A stretch of 7,507 bases of DNA, from contig JAFBAJ010000695.1 in assembly GCA_019247865.1 (NCBI GenBank), forward strand, positions 1-7,507, in the 5' to 3' direction. The notes below the pieces were generated by a model. That model saw only the letters and a program-made list of their open reading frames with translations, searched no databases and was not told where the DNA came from. Of this stretch, positions 1 through 6,262 are shown piece after piece. Position numbers and translations under genes: made by a program. The stretch is from Acidobacteriota bacterium (lineage in GTDB: Bacteria; Acidobacteriota; Blastocatellia; Pyrinomonadales; Pyrinomonadaceae). Every line of letters begins with the position of its first letter. The stretch's first letter is position 1.

Positions 1-309
1 GCGGCCATCCTGTTAGCGGGCTGCCAGACGGCCGGCAACTCCAACAACACCAATCAGGCGAACACCAGTCCGAGCCCGCTGCCGCCGGGCATCTCGACCT
101 CGCCGCTGCCGCCCGGAGCGACGCCCACGCCCGGCATCCCCGATGTCAACGCGCCGAAGAACGCCAACCAGCCCAAAGGCACGCCCACACCCGGCATCCC
201 GGACATGAGCAAACCGCAGAACAACGCCAACTCCCCCAAGCTGGACGAGCGCACGACTCCCTCGAAAGGCCCCATCGGCGTCGAGCAGAACAGAAACCGC
301 AAACCGTAA
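1..309 (+). CDS. Asn/Pro-rich lipoprotein, 5' end missing
   Basis: The frame is open from the first base and ends with TAA at 307-309, giving 102 visible residues. The start lies outside the window. Residues 4-8 read LLAGC, a good lipobox, with the acylated Cys at codon 8 (bases 22-24). The preceding residues (AAI) would be the end of a signal peptide. The mature part is low-complexity, rich in Asn, Pro, Thr and Gly, with no predicted fold, and ends in a basic tail. It contains two copies of a 20-residue unit starting TPTPGIPD (residues 41-60 and 61-80). From the lipobox I infer a membrane-anchored, extracytoplasmic, disordered protein. I do not recognise a family and no function can be given. 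It is convergent with the amidohydrolase gene to its right. Confidence 0.75.
   Translation, partial: AAILLAGCQTAGNSNNTNQANTSPSPLPPGISTSPLPPGATPTPGIPDVNAPKNANQPKGTPTPGIPDMSKPQNNANSPKLDERTTPSKGPIGVEQNRNRKP
121..240 (+). repeat. Two-copy 60-bp in-frame tandem repeat in the lipoprotein gene
   Basis: Bases 121-180 and 181-240 are two degenerate copies of a 60-bp unit. The first 20 bases of each are almost identical (121-140 and 181-200 differ by one base), while the rest has diverged. Each unit encodes 20 residues, TPTPGIPD followed by an Asn/Pro/Lys stretch. The similarity is strongest at the TPTPGIPD end. This looks like an internal duplication that lengthened a disordered linker. Confidence 0.7.
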
Positions 310-314
310 AAACG

Positions 315-397
315 AGCCACGGATTTTCACGGATGGACACGGATTAAGAGAATCATTTTCTCTCTTGATCCGTGCATATCCTTGAAAATCTGTGGCT
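315..397. repeat. Large palindrome between convergent genes, arms of three 10-bp repeats
   Basis: Arms 315-351 and 361-397 are inverted copies, 31 of 37 positions matching, around a 9-base loop (352-360). Two of the six mismatches become G-U pairs in RNA. The left arm holds three tandem 10-bp units beginning CACGGAT (318-327, 328-337, 338-347). The right arm holds more diverged inverse copies. The element fills the gap between the lipoprotein stop (309) and the amidohydrolase stop (397-399), touching the latter by one base. A transcript from either side would form a long hairpin there, so it could end or stabilise both messages. It has the look of a dispersed intergenic repeat. That is inference, because only one copy is in the window. 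Confidence 0.85.
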
Positions 398-1722
398 TAT
401 ATTCCGGCGCGGGACATGAGCAGAGCGGCTTCGCGGTTGGCCTCTGCGATGACCTGATTTTCATCGAGCGTGAGGAGTTGGCGGTCGCGCATCACGATCT
501 GGCCGTCAATGATGACCGTCTGCACATCGCTCGACTGCGTTGAGTAGACGAGTGCGGAGACGATCTCCGCTGGGCGCGGCGCAGAATGCAGTTGATCCAG
601 CTTGACGATAGACACGTCCGCGCGCTTGCCTGTTTCGAGGCTTCCGATTTCTGTATCAAGACCGAGCGCACGCGCGCCGCCCATCGTCGCCAGACGCAGA
701 GCCTGTCGAGCGGGCAGAGCCTCTGCGCCGCCCAACGCTTTCTGCAAGAGCGCGGCGGTGCGCATCTCCGTCCACATATCCAGCCGGTTGTTGCACGGCG
801 CGCCGTCCGCTCCGAACGAGACGGAGACGCCGCGCTCCAGCATCAACGCGACGCGCGCGAGGCCCGAGCCGAGCTTGAGATTCGATGAAGGGCAATGCGC
901 GACGTGCGTGCCCGTGCGCGACAGGACTTCGATCTCCACATCATCCAGATGGACGCAGTGCGCGAGCAGGACGTGCGCGCCCGTCAGGCCGAGTTCATCC
1001 AGGTAGACGACGTTGCGCTGCCCCGTCTCGCGCTCGACGATCTCGATCTCGGTCCGGTTCTCCGAAGCGTGCGTATGAATCATCACGCCGCGCTCGACGG
1101 CCAGTCGCGCGACCCGTTCCAGCAGCCCGCGCGTGCAGCTGATGGCGAAGCGCGGCGCAAAGCAGTAGCGTATGCGCCCGGACGCGCGACCATGCCACGC
1201 TTCGAGCAGCGCGAGCGATTCCCTGATCGAAGCCTCCGTCTCTTCATGCAGCGCGGCTGGGACTTCCTCGCCCCGGTCCATCATGCACTTGCCGACGGTC
1301 GCGCGAAAGCCGGACTCTTCGACCACACGAAAGACTGCCTCCGTATGATTGACCGTCTCCATCGTCAGTGCGCAGGTCGTCCCGCCTTTAATCAGCTCCG
1401 CGACGCCGAGGCGCGCAGAGGCGCGCAGAGACTCGTGCGTGTGCGCGGCCTCCATCGGCCAGACGCGCTTTTTGAGCCAGTCGATCAGCGCCAGGTCATC
1501 CGCCGAGCCGCGAAAGAGCGTCTGGCAGAGATGTATGTGCGACTGCACAAAGCCGGGCAGCACAGCACAGCCAGCAGCATCTATCACCACGTCCGCTTCA
1601 CTGTCTGACGCACAGACCGCCGCGATGCGCCCGTCACGAATCAGCAGCGAGCCGTCTGTGACAGCATCCCTCTCATCCATCGTGACGAGCGTCCCGTTTT
1701 TTATCAGAATCGAGTTACTCAT
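397..1722 (-). CDS. Amidohydrolase, MtaD/AtzA/TrzN-type deaminase (S-adenosylhomocysteine, methylthioadenosine or 5'-deoxyadenosine deaminase-like)
   Basis: This is a cytoplasmic metal-dependent hydrolase of the amidohydrolase superfamily, 441 residues, usual for the family. An N-terminal beta segment (about 4-58) ends in [10 protein letters not shown]. Ligands and catalytic residues of the class can be read: H62 and H64 (HIH), H218 and E221 (HTHASE), H255 (LLAHCVHL) and D306 (GADGAPCNN). The C-terminal beta segment includes [11 protein letters not shown]. This group deaminates adenosine-type compounds (SAH, methylthioadenosine, 5'-deoxyadenosine) or dechlorinates and deaminates triazines. 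Substrate cannot be settled from sequence, and a purine-type deaminase is my best guess. I chose the ATG at 1722. A frame extension to a TTG at 1758 would run into the palindrome, and the family normally starts just before this ILIKNG-like strand. No clear ribosome binding site precedes the ATG. It stands alone between two palindromes, downstream of recA. Confidence 0.9.
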   Translation of the reverse strand: MSNSILIKNGTLVTMDERDAVTDGSLLIRDGRIAAVCASDSEADVVIDAAGCAVLPGFVQSHIHLCQTLFRGSADDLALIDWLKKRVWPMEAAHTHESLRASARLGVAELIKGGTTCALTMETVNHTEAVFRVVEESGFRATVGKCMMDRGEEVPAALHEETEASIRESLALLEAWHGRASGRIRYCFAPRFAISCTRGLLERVARLAVERGVMIHTHASENRTEIEIVERETGQRNVVYLDELGLTGAHVLLAHCVHLDDVEIEVLSRTGTHVAHCPSSNLKLGSGLARVALMLERGVSVSFGADGAPCNNRLDMWTEMRTAALLQKALGGAEALPARQALRLATMGGARALGLDTEIGSLETGKRADVSIVKLDQLHSAPRPAEIVSALVYSTQSSDVQTVIIDGQIVMRDRQLLTLDENQVIAEANREAALLMSRAGI

Positions 1723-1751
1723 AAAACGCGCGAGGAAATATAAATGATTCT

Positions 1752-1819
1752 CACGCAAAGGCGCAAAGACGCAAAGGAAGCAATCGCGCCTTCCCTTTGC
1801 GTCTTTGCGCCTTTGCGTG
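1752..1819. repeat. Near-perfect palindrome between recA and the amidohydrolase, arms of three 8-bp repeats
   Basis: Arms 1752-1780 and 1790-1819 are inverse copies. All 29 bases of the left arm pair, and the right arm has a single extra base (bulge). The loop is 9 bases (1781-1789). Each arm contains three tandem 8-bp units of the form CGCAAAGG or CGCAAAGA (left arm 1754-1777). It starts 14 bases after the recA stop and ends about 30 bases before the amidohydrolase start. It would form a very stable hairpin at the 3' end of the recA message. No T-run follows on the minus strand, so it is not a classical intrinsic terminator. Confidence 0.88.
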
Positions 1820-1833
1820 GAATTTTCTTTCGC

Positions 1834-2919
1834 TTACTTCGCAGCTTTGCGAGCCGGAGCTGCCGCTTCTTCCGTCGCGGGAGCTTCCGTCTCCGTTTCG
1901 CTCGCCGCGATGATGCCGAGCGCGACCTTGACGTCATGCTGGACGCGGCCGAACAGCTCCAGGTTGTCCTTGAGGGTCTGCTTGGCGTTCTCGCGTCCCT
2001 GGCCGAGGCGCTCGCCCTTGTACGAGAACCAGGCTCCGCTCTTCTCGATCACGCGGTTGGCGACGCCGAGGTCGACCAGATCGCCCTCGCGCGAGATGCC
2101 TTCGCCATACATGATGTCGAACTCGCACTCGCGGAAAGGCGGCGCGACCTTGTTCTTGACGACCTTGACTTTGGTGCGATTGCCGACCACGCGGTCGCCG
2201 TCCTTGATCGCTCCGATGCGGCGAATGTCCAGACGCAGCGAGGAATAGAACTTGAGCGCGCGTCCGCCGGTCGTCGTCTCAGGGCTACCGAACATGACGC
2301 CGATCTTCTCGCGTATCTGGTTGATGAAGATAAAGCAGGTGTTCGACTGCGCGACGATGGCCGTCAGCTTTCTGAGCGCCTGCGACATCAGACGTGCCTG
2401 CAGGCCCGGCAGGCTGTCGCCCATCTCTCCGTCCAGCTCTGCGCGCGGGACGAGCGCGGCGACAGAGTCCACGACGATGATGTCCACGCCGTTCGAGCGA
2501 ACGAGGGCTTCTGCGATCTCCAGCGCCTGCTCGCCCGAATCCGGCTGCGAGATGAGCAGCTCGTCGATGTTGACGCCGAGCTTTCCGGCGTACTCAGCAT
2601 CCATCGCGTGCTCCGCATCAATGTAGGCCGCGACGCCGCCTGCCTTCTGCGCTTCGGCCACGATGTGCAGCGCGAGCGTGGTCTTGCCGGAGCTCTCCGG
2701 CCCGTAGATCTCGACGATGCGCCCGCGCGGGACGCCGCCGATGCCGATGGCGGCATCGAGGCTCAGCGACGTGGTCGAAATCGCTCCGATCTCCACGATA
2801 TCGCGCTCGCCCATGCGCATGATCGAGCCTTTGCCAAACTTCTTTTCGATATTGAGCAGCGCCGCTTCGACAGCTTTGCCGCGATCCGCGTTGATTCTAT
2901 CTTCAGCCATTTGGTACAT
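1834..2919 (-). CDS. recA: Recombinase A
   Basis: This DNA-dependent ATPase forms the filament for homologous recombination and triggers LexA self-cleavage in the SOS response. The 361-residue product is complete. Visible motifs are Walker A GPESSGKT (73-80), DAEHAMD with catalytic Glu103, Walker B IIVVD (147-151), loop L1 around [13 protein letters not shown] (161-173), [10 protein letters not shown] (198-207) and loop L2 [13 protein letters not shown] (207-219). [11 protein letters not shown] lies at 253-263. The C-terminus is a tail rich in Ala and Glu ending in Lys, as in many RecAs. Start: the ATG at 2919 has GGAAG six bases upstream (2926-2930), whereas the in-frame ATG at 2910, which gives the more usual MAED start, has no comparable site. 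I prefer 2919 but the second is possible. It has its own promoter and leader and is not coupled to its neighbours. Confidence 0.98.
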   Translation of the reverse strand: MYQMAEDRINADRGKAVEAALLNIEKKFGKGSIMRMGERDIVEIGAISTTSLSLDAAIGIGGVPRGRIVEIYGPESSGKTTLALHIVAEAQKAGGVAAYIDAEHAMDAEYAGKLGVNIDELLISQPDSGEQALEIAEALVRSNGVDIIVVDSVAALVPRAELDGEMGDSLPGLQARLMSQALRKLTAIVAQSNTCFIFINQIREKIGVMFGSPETTTGGRALKFYSSLRLDIRRIGAIKDGDRVVGNRTKVKVVKNKVAPPFRECEFDIMYGEGISREGDLVDLGVANRVIEKSGAWFSYKGERLGQGRENAKQTLKDNLELFGRVQHDVKVALGIIAASETETEAPATEEAAAPARKAAK

Positions 2920-2939
2920 CTCTTTCTTCCGTTCCTTTT

Positions 2940-3013
2940 CTCACGTTTCGTGGTTTTTAAAAGCTTTCGAGCGTGCGGCTTTCTGAAAATGCCTGACCGC
3001 TACGAAACGAGAG
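2940..3013 (-). promoter_or_regulatory. Long-range inverted repeat in the recA leader
   Basis: On the minus strand CTCTCGTTTCGT (3013-3002) is complementary to ACGAAACGTGAG (2951-2940) in 11 of 12 positions, separated by 50 bases. The first arm begins in the last bases of the -10 element, so only its later part (roughly 3006-3002) would surely be in the transcript. The second arm ends about 10 bases before the GGAAG ribosome binding site. It could be a leader stem or an inverted binding site in DNA. A role is not established. Confidence 0.4.
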
Positions 3014-3040
3014 TATAGCACACACGGCGCGAGAATGGAA
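3012..3040 (-). promoter_or_regulatory. recA promoter (sigma70-type, extended -10)
   Basis: On the minus strand, TTCCAT (3040-3035) is followed after 17 bases by TATACT (3017-3012). The -10 is preceded by TGC, which makes an extended -10 (TGCTATACT). The -10 matches the consensus at five of six positions and the -35 at three. The predicted start is near 3005, leaving a leader of about 85 bases before the ATG at 2919. The position between the trp-cluster hairpin and recA fits an independent recA transcript. Confidence 0.65.
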
Positions 3041-3049
3041 CAGTGTTTC
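3038..3049. promoter_or_regulatory. Candidate LexA/SOS operator at the recA promoter
   Basis: The minus strand reads GAAACACTGTTC, one base away from the GAAC-N4-GTTC core of the Bacillus/actinobacterial LexA box (seven of eight specified bases). It overlaps the -35 of the recA promoter, exactly where a repressor would act. recA is the classic SOS gene, which raises the prior. No LexA gene is in the window, and the box used by this lineage is not known to me, so this is a candidate only. Confidence 0.45.
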
Positions 3050-3088
3050 ACATATGCAACAAACTTTTTTACGGAAAAATTTGAGGTT

Positions 3089-3112
3089 AAAAGTGCGGCG
3101 TCCGTGCGCCGC
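3089..3112 (-). terminator. Possible intrinsic terminator of the trp cluster
   Basis: On the minus strand GCGGCG (3112-3107) and CGCCGC (3100-3095) form a perfect 6-bp GC stem with a 6-base loop, followed by ACTTTT. It lies about 40 bases after the stop of the 98-residue gene and before the recA promoter. The T-run is only four long, so termination may be partial. Confidence 0.45.
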
Positions 3113-3148
3113 GATGGGATATAGCACGGCAGGCGGGCGGGCTGCAAA

Positions 3149-3445
3149 TCAAAAATCCAGAATACTCCGGCCCGTGCGCTGCTCGAACTGCTCGGTCATG
3201 GAAGGGACGCCGCCCGAACTCTCGTCCAGCGTCAGCCGCTCGACGCGCCACATCGGCAGGAACATATCGTTGAAGCCCAGAAACGGCTCGTCGTGCGCCA
3301 CCGCGCTCGTCCAGTCGTCAAAGGCGTTGAGGTCGATTCCGCGCAGGGTCACGCCCGCCGCGCTGATCTCCGAGAGCACGCCCCAGACCTTCTCGCGCGG
3401 GCTGTGCAGGACGAGGACGACCGCCGCGCCCGTTTCGATGCTCAT
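3149..3445 (-). CDS. 98-residue protein of unknown function, last gene of the trp cluster
   Basis: A compact soluble protein without signal peptide or membrane segment, and I cannot name its family. It looks mostly beta: strands are likely at about 7-14 (AVVLVLHS region), 17-27 (EKVWGVLSEIS), 30-38 (AGVTLRGID) and 62-73 (FLPMWRVERLTL). A more variable stretch (40-61) contains FDDW, and the tail is acidic and flexible. The order of two hairpin strands, a third strand ending in RGIDL, an insert and a final long strand recalls small SH3-like or Sm-like barrels, but this is speculation. The start ATG at 3445 lies 23 bases after the trpA stop. A purine-rich GAGAGGGAAG lies upstream but rather far for a normal ribosome binding site. 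Ordinary composition and codon use make it a real gene. The link with tryptophan synthesis or with recA is positional only. Confidence 0.8.
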   Translation of the reverse strand: MSIETGAAVVLVLHSPREKVWGVLSEISAAGVTLRGIDLNAFDDWTSAVAHDEPFLGFNDMFLPMWRVERLTLDESSGGVPSMTEQFEQRTGRSILDF

Positions 3446-3468
3446 CTCTGGTGCTTCCCTCTCATTAA

Positions 3469-4251
3469 TTATTCCGGCAACAGGCCGCGCGCGAACTCGC
3501 CGACGCGCGAAACTATATCAGAAGCTCCGGCCAATCTCTCTATCTCTGCGACCAGCGCCGAGCCGACCACAGCTGCGTCCGCGTAGCGCCACACGTCCGC
3601 GACCTGTGCGGCGTTTGAAATTCCGAAGCCGACCGCGACGGGCAGAGCCGAGACTTCACGCACGCGCGCGACGAGGCGTTCGGCATCCGTGCTCATGCTC
3701 TCACGCGCGCCGGTCACGCCCGCGCGCGAGACGGCGTAGATAAAGCCGCTCGCGCGTGCGGCGACCATCTTGAGCCGCGCCAACGTCGAGGTCGGCGGGA
3801 CGAGAAAGATCAGATCGAGCTCCTCTGCGCGCAGGCTGGCGGAAGCGTCCGCGGCCTCTTCCGGCGAGAGGTCTGTGACGAGCACGCCGTCAACTCCGGA
3901 TGAACGCGCCTCGCGGCTCAGGCGTTCGATGCCGTAACGCAGCAGCGGATTGTAGTAGCTGAAGAGCACGACCGGGACATCGAGCCGTGCCTCACGGACG
4001 ATGCTTAAAATCTCTGCTATTCCGAAATCATGCTTGAGGGCGCGCTCTGATGCGCGTTGAATGACAGGCCCGTCGGCCATCGGGTCGCTGAAGGGCACGC
4101 CCAGCTCGATGACGGTCGCGCCCGCGCTCTGCAATTCGAGCAGGAGAGCGCGCGTGGTCTCCAGATCGGGATCGCCCGCCGTGATGAACGGAATGAAGCC
4201 GCGCCTTCCTTCGCTTTGCAACAGCTCAAAAGCACGCGCGATGCGACTCAT
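3469..4251 (-). CDS. trpA: Tryptophan synthase alpha subunit
   Basis: This subunit cleaves indole-3-glycerol phosphate to indole and glyceraldehyde-3-phosphate and channels indole to TrpB in the alpha2-beta2 complex. The 260-residue product is a full-length TIM barrel. The catalytic acids E49 ([10 protein letters not shown]) and D60 (DPMADGP) fall at the same numbers as in the E. coli enzyme. [11 protein letters not shown] (97-107), the mobile loop SRAGVTGAR (175-183) and the phosphate-binding region VAVGFGIS (205-212) with GSALV (230-234) are all present. The start ATG overlaps the trpB stop in an ATGA, so translation is probably coupled. AAAGG nine bases upstream can serve as ribosome binding site. 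Confidence 0.97.
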   Translation of the reverse strand: MSRIARAFELLQSEGRRGFIPFITAGDPDLETTRALLLELQSAGATVIELGVPFSDPMADGPVIQRASERALKHDFGIAEILSIVREARLDVPVVLFSYYNPLLRYGIERLSREARSSGVDGVLVTDLSPEEAADASASLRAEELDLIFLVPPTSTLARLKMVAARASGFIYAVSRAGVTGARESMSTDAERLVARVREVSALPVAVGFGISNAAQVADVWRYADAAVVGSALVAEIERLAGASDIVSRVGEFARGLLPE

Positions 4252-5465
4252 ACATCTTTACCTTTGATCGCTTCGGCGACCGTGCTCACGTCCTTATCGC
4301 CGCGCCCGGAAAGATTGATGATGAGAAGCTCGTCGCGCTTCATCTCGCGCGCGACCGTCAGAGCGTGCGCGACGGCATGTGAAGATTCGAGCGCGGGAAT
4401 GATGCCTTCCAGTTCCGAGAGAGTTTGAAAAGCCTCCAGGGCTTCCGCGTCCGTGGCCGAAACGTATTCGACGCGCCCTGTGTCATGCAGAAAAGCATGT
4501 TCCGGGCCAATCGAAGGATAGTCCAACCCGGCCGAGATGGAATGCGTCGCGGCGATCTGACCGCGCTCGTCCTGCAAAACGTAGCTCATAGTTCCCTGCA
4601 GGACTCCCGGCTGGCCGCCGCCCGCTTGATTGAAACGCGCGGCATGCTGTCCAAGCTGGTTCCCGCTCCCGCCCGCCTCGACGCCGATCATCCGCACGCC
4701 TTCGTCCTGCAGGAAAGGATGAAAGAGGCCGATGGAGTTCGAGCCGCCGCCGACGCAAGCGATGAGTGCATCCGGCAAACGTCCTTCGCATTCCAGGATC
4801 TGCGCGCGAGCCTCGCGCCCGATGACGCTCTGAAAATCTCTGACCATCAAAGGGTACGGCGCTGGGCCGAGCGCGCTGCCGAGCAGGTAATAGGTGTCCG
4901 CGACGTTCGTCACCCAATCGCGCAGGGCTTCGTTGATCGCATCCTTGAGCGTGCGCGCGCCCGCTTCGACGGAACGCACTTCCGCGCCGAGCAGGCGCAT
5001 GCGAAAGACGTTCAGCTCCTGCCGCCGCATGTCCTCCGCGCCCATGTAGACCACGCACTCCAGGCCGAACAGCGCGCACACGGTCGCCGTCGCCACGCCG
5101 TGCTGCCCAGCGCCCGTCTCCGCGATGATGCGCCCCTTCCCCATCCGCCGCGCCAGCAAGACCTGCCCGAGCGCGTTATTGATCTTATGCGAACCCGTGT
5201 GCGAAAGGTCTTCGCGCTTGAGATAGATGCGCGCGCCCTGCGCTCTTTCGGTCAGACGCGCTGCATAAAAGAGCGGCGTCGGTCGTCCCGAAAAATCGCG
5301 CAGGAGCGCGGCGAACTCGCTCTGAAAACCCTCATCCGCGCGCGCTGCATCGTAAGCCGCCGACAGTTCTTCGAGCGGAGCCATCAAAGTCTCCGGCACA
5401 AAACGCCCGCCGTACTGTCCCCAATGCCCGCGCTCGTCCGGTTGTGTGGTGTTGGCTTTATTCAT
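4248..5465 (-). CDS. trpB: Tryptophan synthase beta subunit
   Basis: This is the PLP enzyme that condenses indole with L-serine to give L-tryptophan. From the chosen ATG the product has 405 residues. HTGSHKINN carries the PLP lysine K94. ETGAGQHG (from E116) carries the catalytic glutamate. [10 protein letters not shown] (237-246) binds the cofactor phosphate, and NLSGRGDKD holds S387 facing the PLP pyridine nitrogen. The [17 protein letters not shown] start is typical of the TrpB1 class that works with TrpA. Start: the ATG at 5465 overlaps the stop of the exported-protein gene (TGATG). A TTG one codon earlier is also in frame but less likely. No strong ribosome binding site is seen, which fits coupled translation with the upstream gene. 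Confidence 0.98.
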   Translation of the reverse strand: MNKANTTQPDERGHWGQYGGRFVPETLMAPLEELSAAYDAARADEGFQSEFAALLRDFSGRPTPLFYAARLTERAQGARIYLKREDLSHTGSHKINNALGQVLLARRMGKGRIIAETGAGQHGVATATVCALFGLECVVYMGAEDMRRQELNVFRMRLLGAEVRSVEAGARTLKDAINEALRDWVTNVADTYYLLGSALGPAPYPLMVRDFQSVIGREARAQILECEGRLPDALIACVGGGSNSIGLFHPFLQDEGVRMIGVEAGGSGNQLGQHAARFNQAGGGQPGVLQGTMSYVLQDERGQIAATHSISAGLDYPSIGPEHAFLHDTGRVEYVSATDAEALEAFQTLSELEGIIPALESSHAVAHALTVAREMKRDELLIINLSGRGDKDVSTVAEAIKGKDV

Positions 5466-6214
5466 CAATCAGGGTTGGCGCGGAGCACCTGCTTCAACCA
5501 TTTCACGGTCTGGCTTTTGACGATTTCGATGTCCGCTTCCGATTTGAAGAGGCGGCTAAAGTAGAGATAGATCACTCTTTGCCTGACCCTGAGCAGACTG
5601 ACTGAGAGCAGCAGGACCGCCTCTCTCTGCTCTGCCCCAATCTGAATCCTGCTTTTGATGAGCAGTAAGGTGGAGTAATAATTCTGAGTCTTCTCGATCT
5701 CGCCCAGATTCACCGGTTGAGACATATCCAGCTTCACATCCTGCTCCAGCAATTCATCCAGACCCTTGTTAGCATCCCTCACGGACGACTTGAGCGCCGG
5801 GCCATTAATGTCAAATATCTTTCCGCTATTCTGTTGCAGAGAGTTGACGATGCCTGAGAACAGCTCCGGCGAGATATCCATCTCTCTGACTTTACGCAGG
5901 ACGGACACCTTCGTATAGAAGGGATGTGTGATCGGCTCGCCCCGTTTCATCTTCGCCAAATCTTCCGTCGGGATATGAGAGGCCAGAAAGTCCAGGTCCG
6001 ATGATTCCGTCGCTTCCCAGATGCGTCTCAGCGACTCGATCTGCGAAGTGGCCTCGGCGAAGCCTTCCGGCGGCGGAAGGATAACGGAAGCTTTACCCAG
6101 CTTGATTACCATGTCCGGCTGTGTCGCGGCTGAGCCCTGCGCCTGGCCGGACTGCGCGGCGCAGAGCGCGGCCCCAACGAGCAGGATTAACAGCGCCGTC
6201 AGGCTTCTTCTCAT
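5465..6214 (-). CDS. Exported protein of unknown function between the diguanylate cyclase and trpB
   Basis: A protein of 249 residues that I do not recognise. The N-terminus is a signal peptide: MRRS, a hydrophobic core at 6-18, and a likely signal peptidase I cut after CAA (residue 20). Cys18 is not in a proper lipobox because Leu precedes it. The mature part is mainly helical, with VILPPPEGF (44-52) as a distinct motif, [10 protein letters not shown] (163-172) in the middle, and a helical end with hydrophobic stretches (about 181-222) ending in [13 protein letters not shown] periplasmic or envelope location is likely. The ATG has GGGAG eight bases upstream (6223-6227), a good site. Its stop overlaps the trpB start by one base. 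GC is visibly lower than in trpB or the cyclase gene, suggesting a different history. The function is unknown, and neighbourhood with trp genes does not prove a role in tryptophan synthesis. Confidence 0.85.
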   Translation of the reverse strand: MRRSLTALLILLVGAALCAAQSGQAQGSAATQPDMVIKLGKASVILPPPEGFAEATSQIESLRRIWEATESSDLDFLASHIPTEDLAKMKRGEPITHPFYTKVSVLRKVREMDISPELFSGIVNSLQQNSGKIFDINGPALKSSVRDANKGLDELLEQDVKLDMSQPVNLGEIEKTQNYYSTLLLIKSRIQIGAEQREAVLLLSVSLLRVRQRVIYLYFSRLFKSEADIEIVKSQTVKWLKQVLRANPD

Positions 6215-6262
6215 CTTGAATACTCCCGGAAGCTTAAAGAGTCGTCGAACCGTAACTTGATG

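Noticed and set aside
1411..1430. Perfect 10-bp tandem duplication GCGCGCAGAG inside the amidohydrolase gene
   Set aside because: Only two copies. It encodes an ordinary helical stretch and fits chance in GC-rich coding DNA.
1723..1758. N-terminal extension of the amidohydrolase to a TTG at 1758
   Set aside because: The extension reads into the palindrome, uses a rare start and adds residues not expected before the first strand of the family.
1737..1766. Promoter-like TTGCGC - 18 bases - TATATT (minus strand) before the amidohydrolase
   Set aside because: The -35 match is only three of six and lies inside the palindrome arm, and the leader would be about eight bases. Too weak to annotate, although the TATATT is good.
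1744..3018. 424-codon open frame on the + strand antisense to recA
   Set aside because: Product is Arg/Asp/Leu-rich without domain features and lies opposite a fully convincing recA. It is a shadow frame caused by high GC.
4425..5564. 379-codon + strand frame opposite trpB
   Set aside because: Opposite a complete trpB with all catalytic motifs, and the translated product has shadow-like composition.
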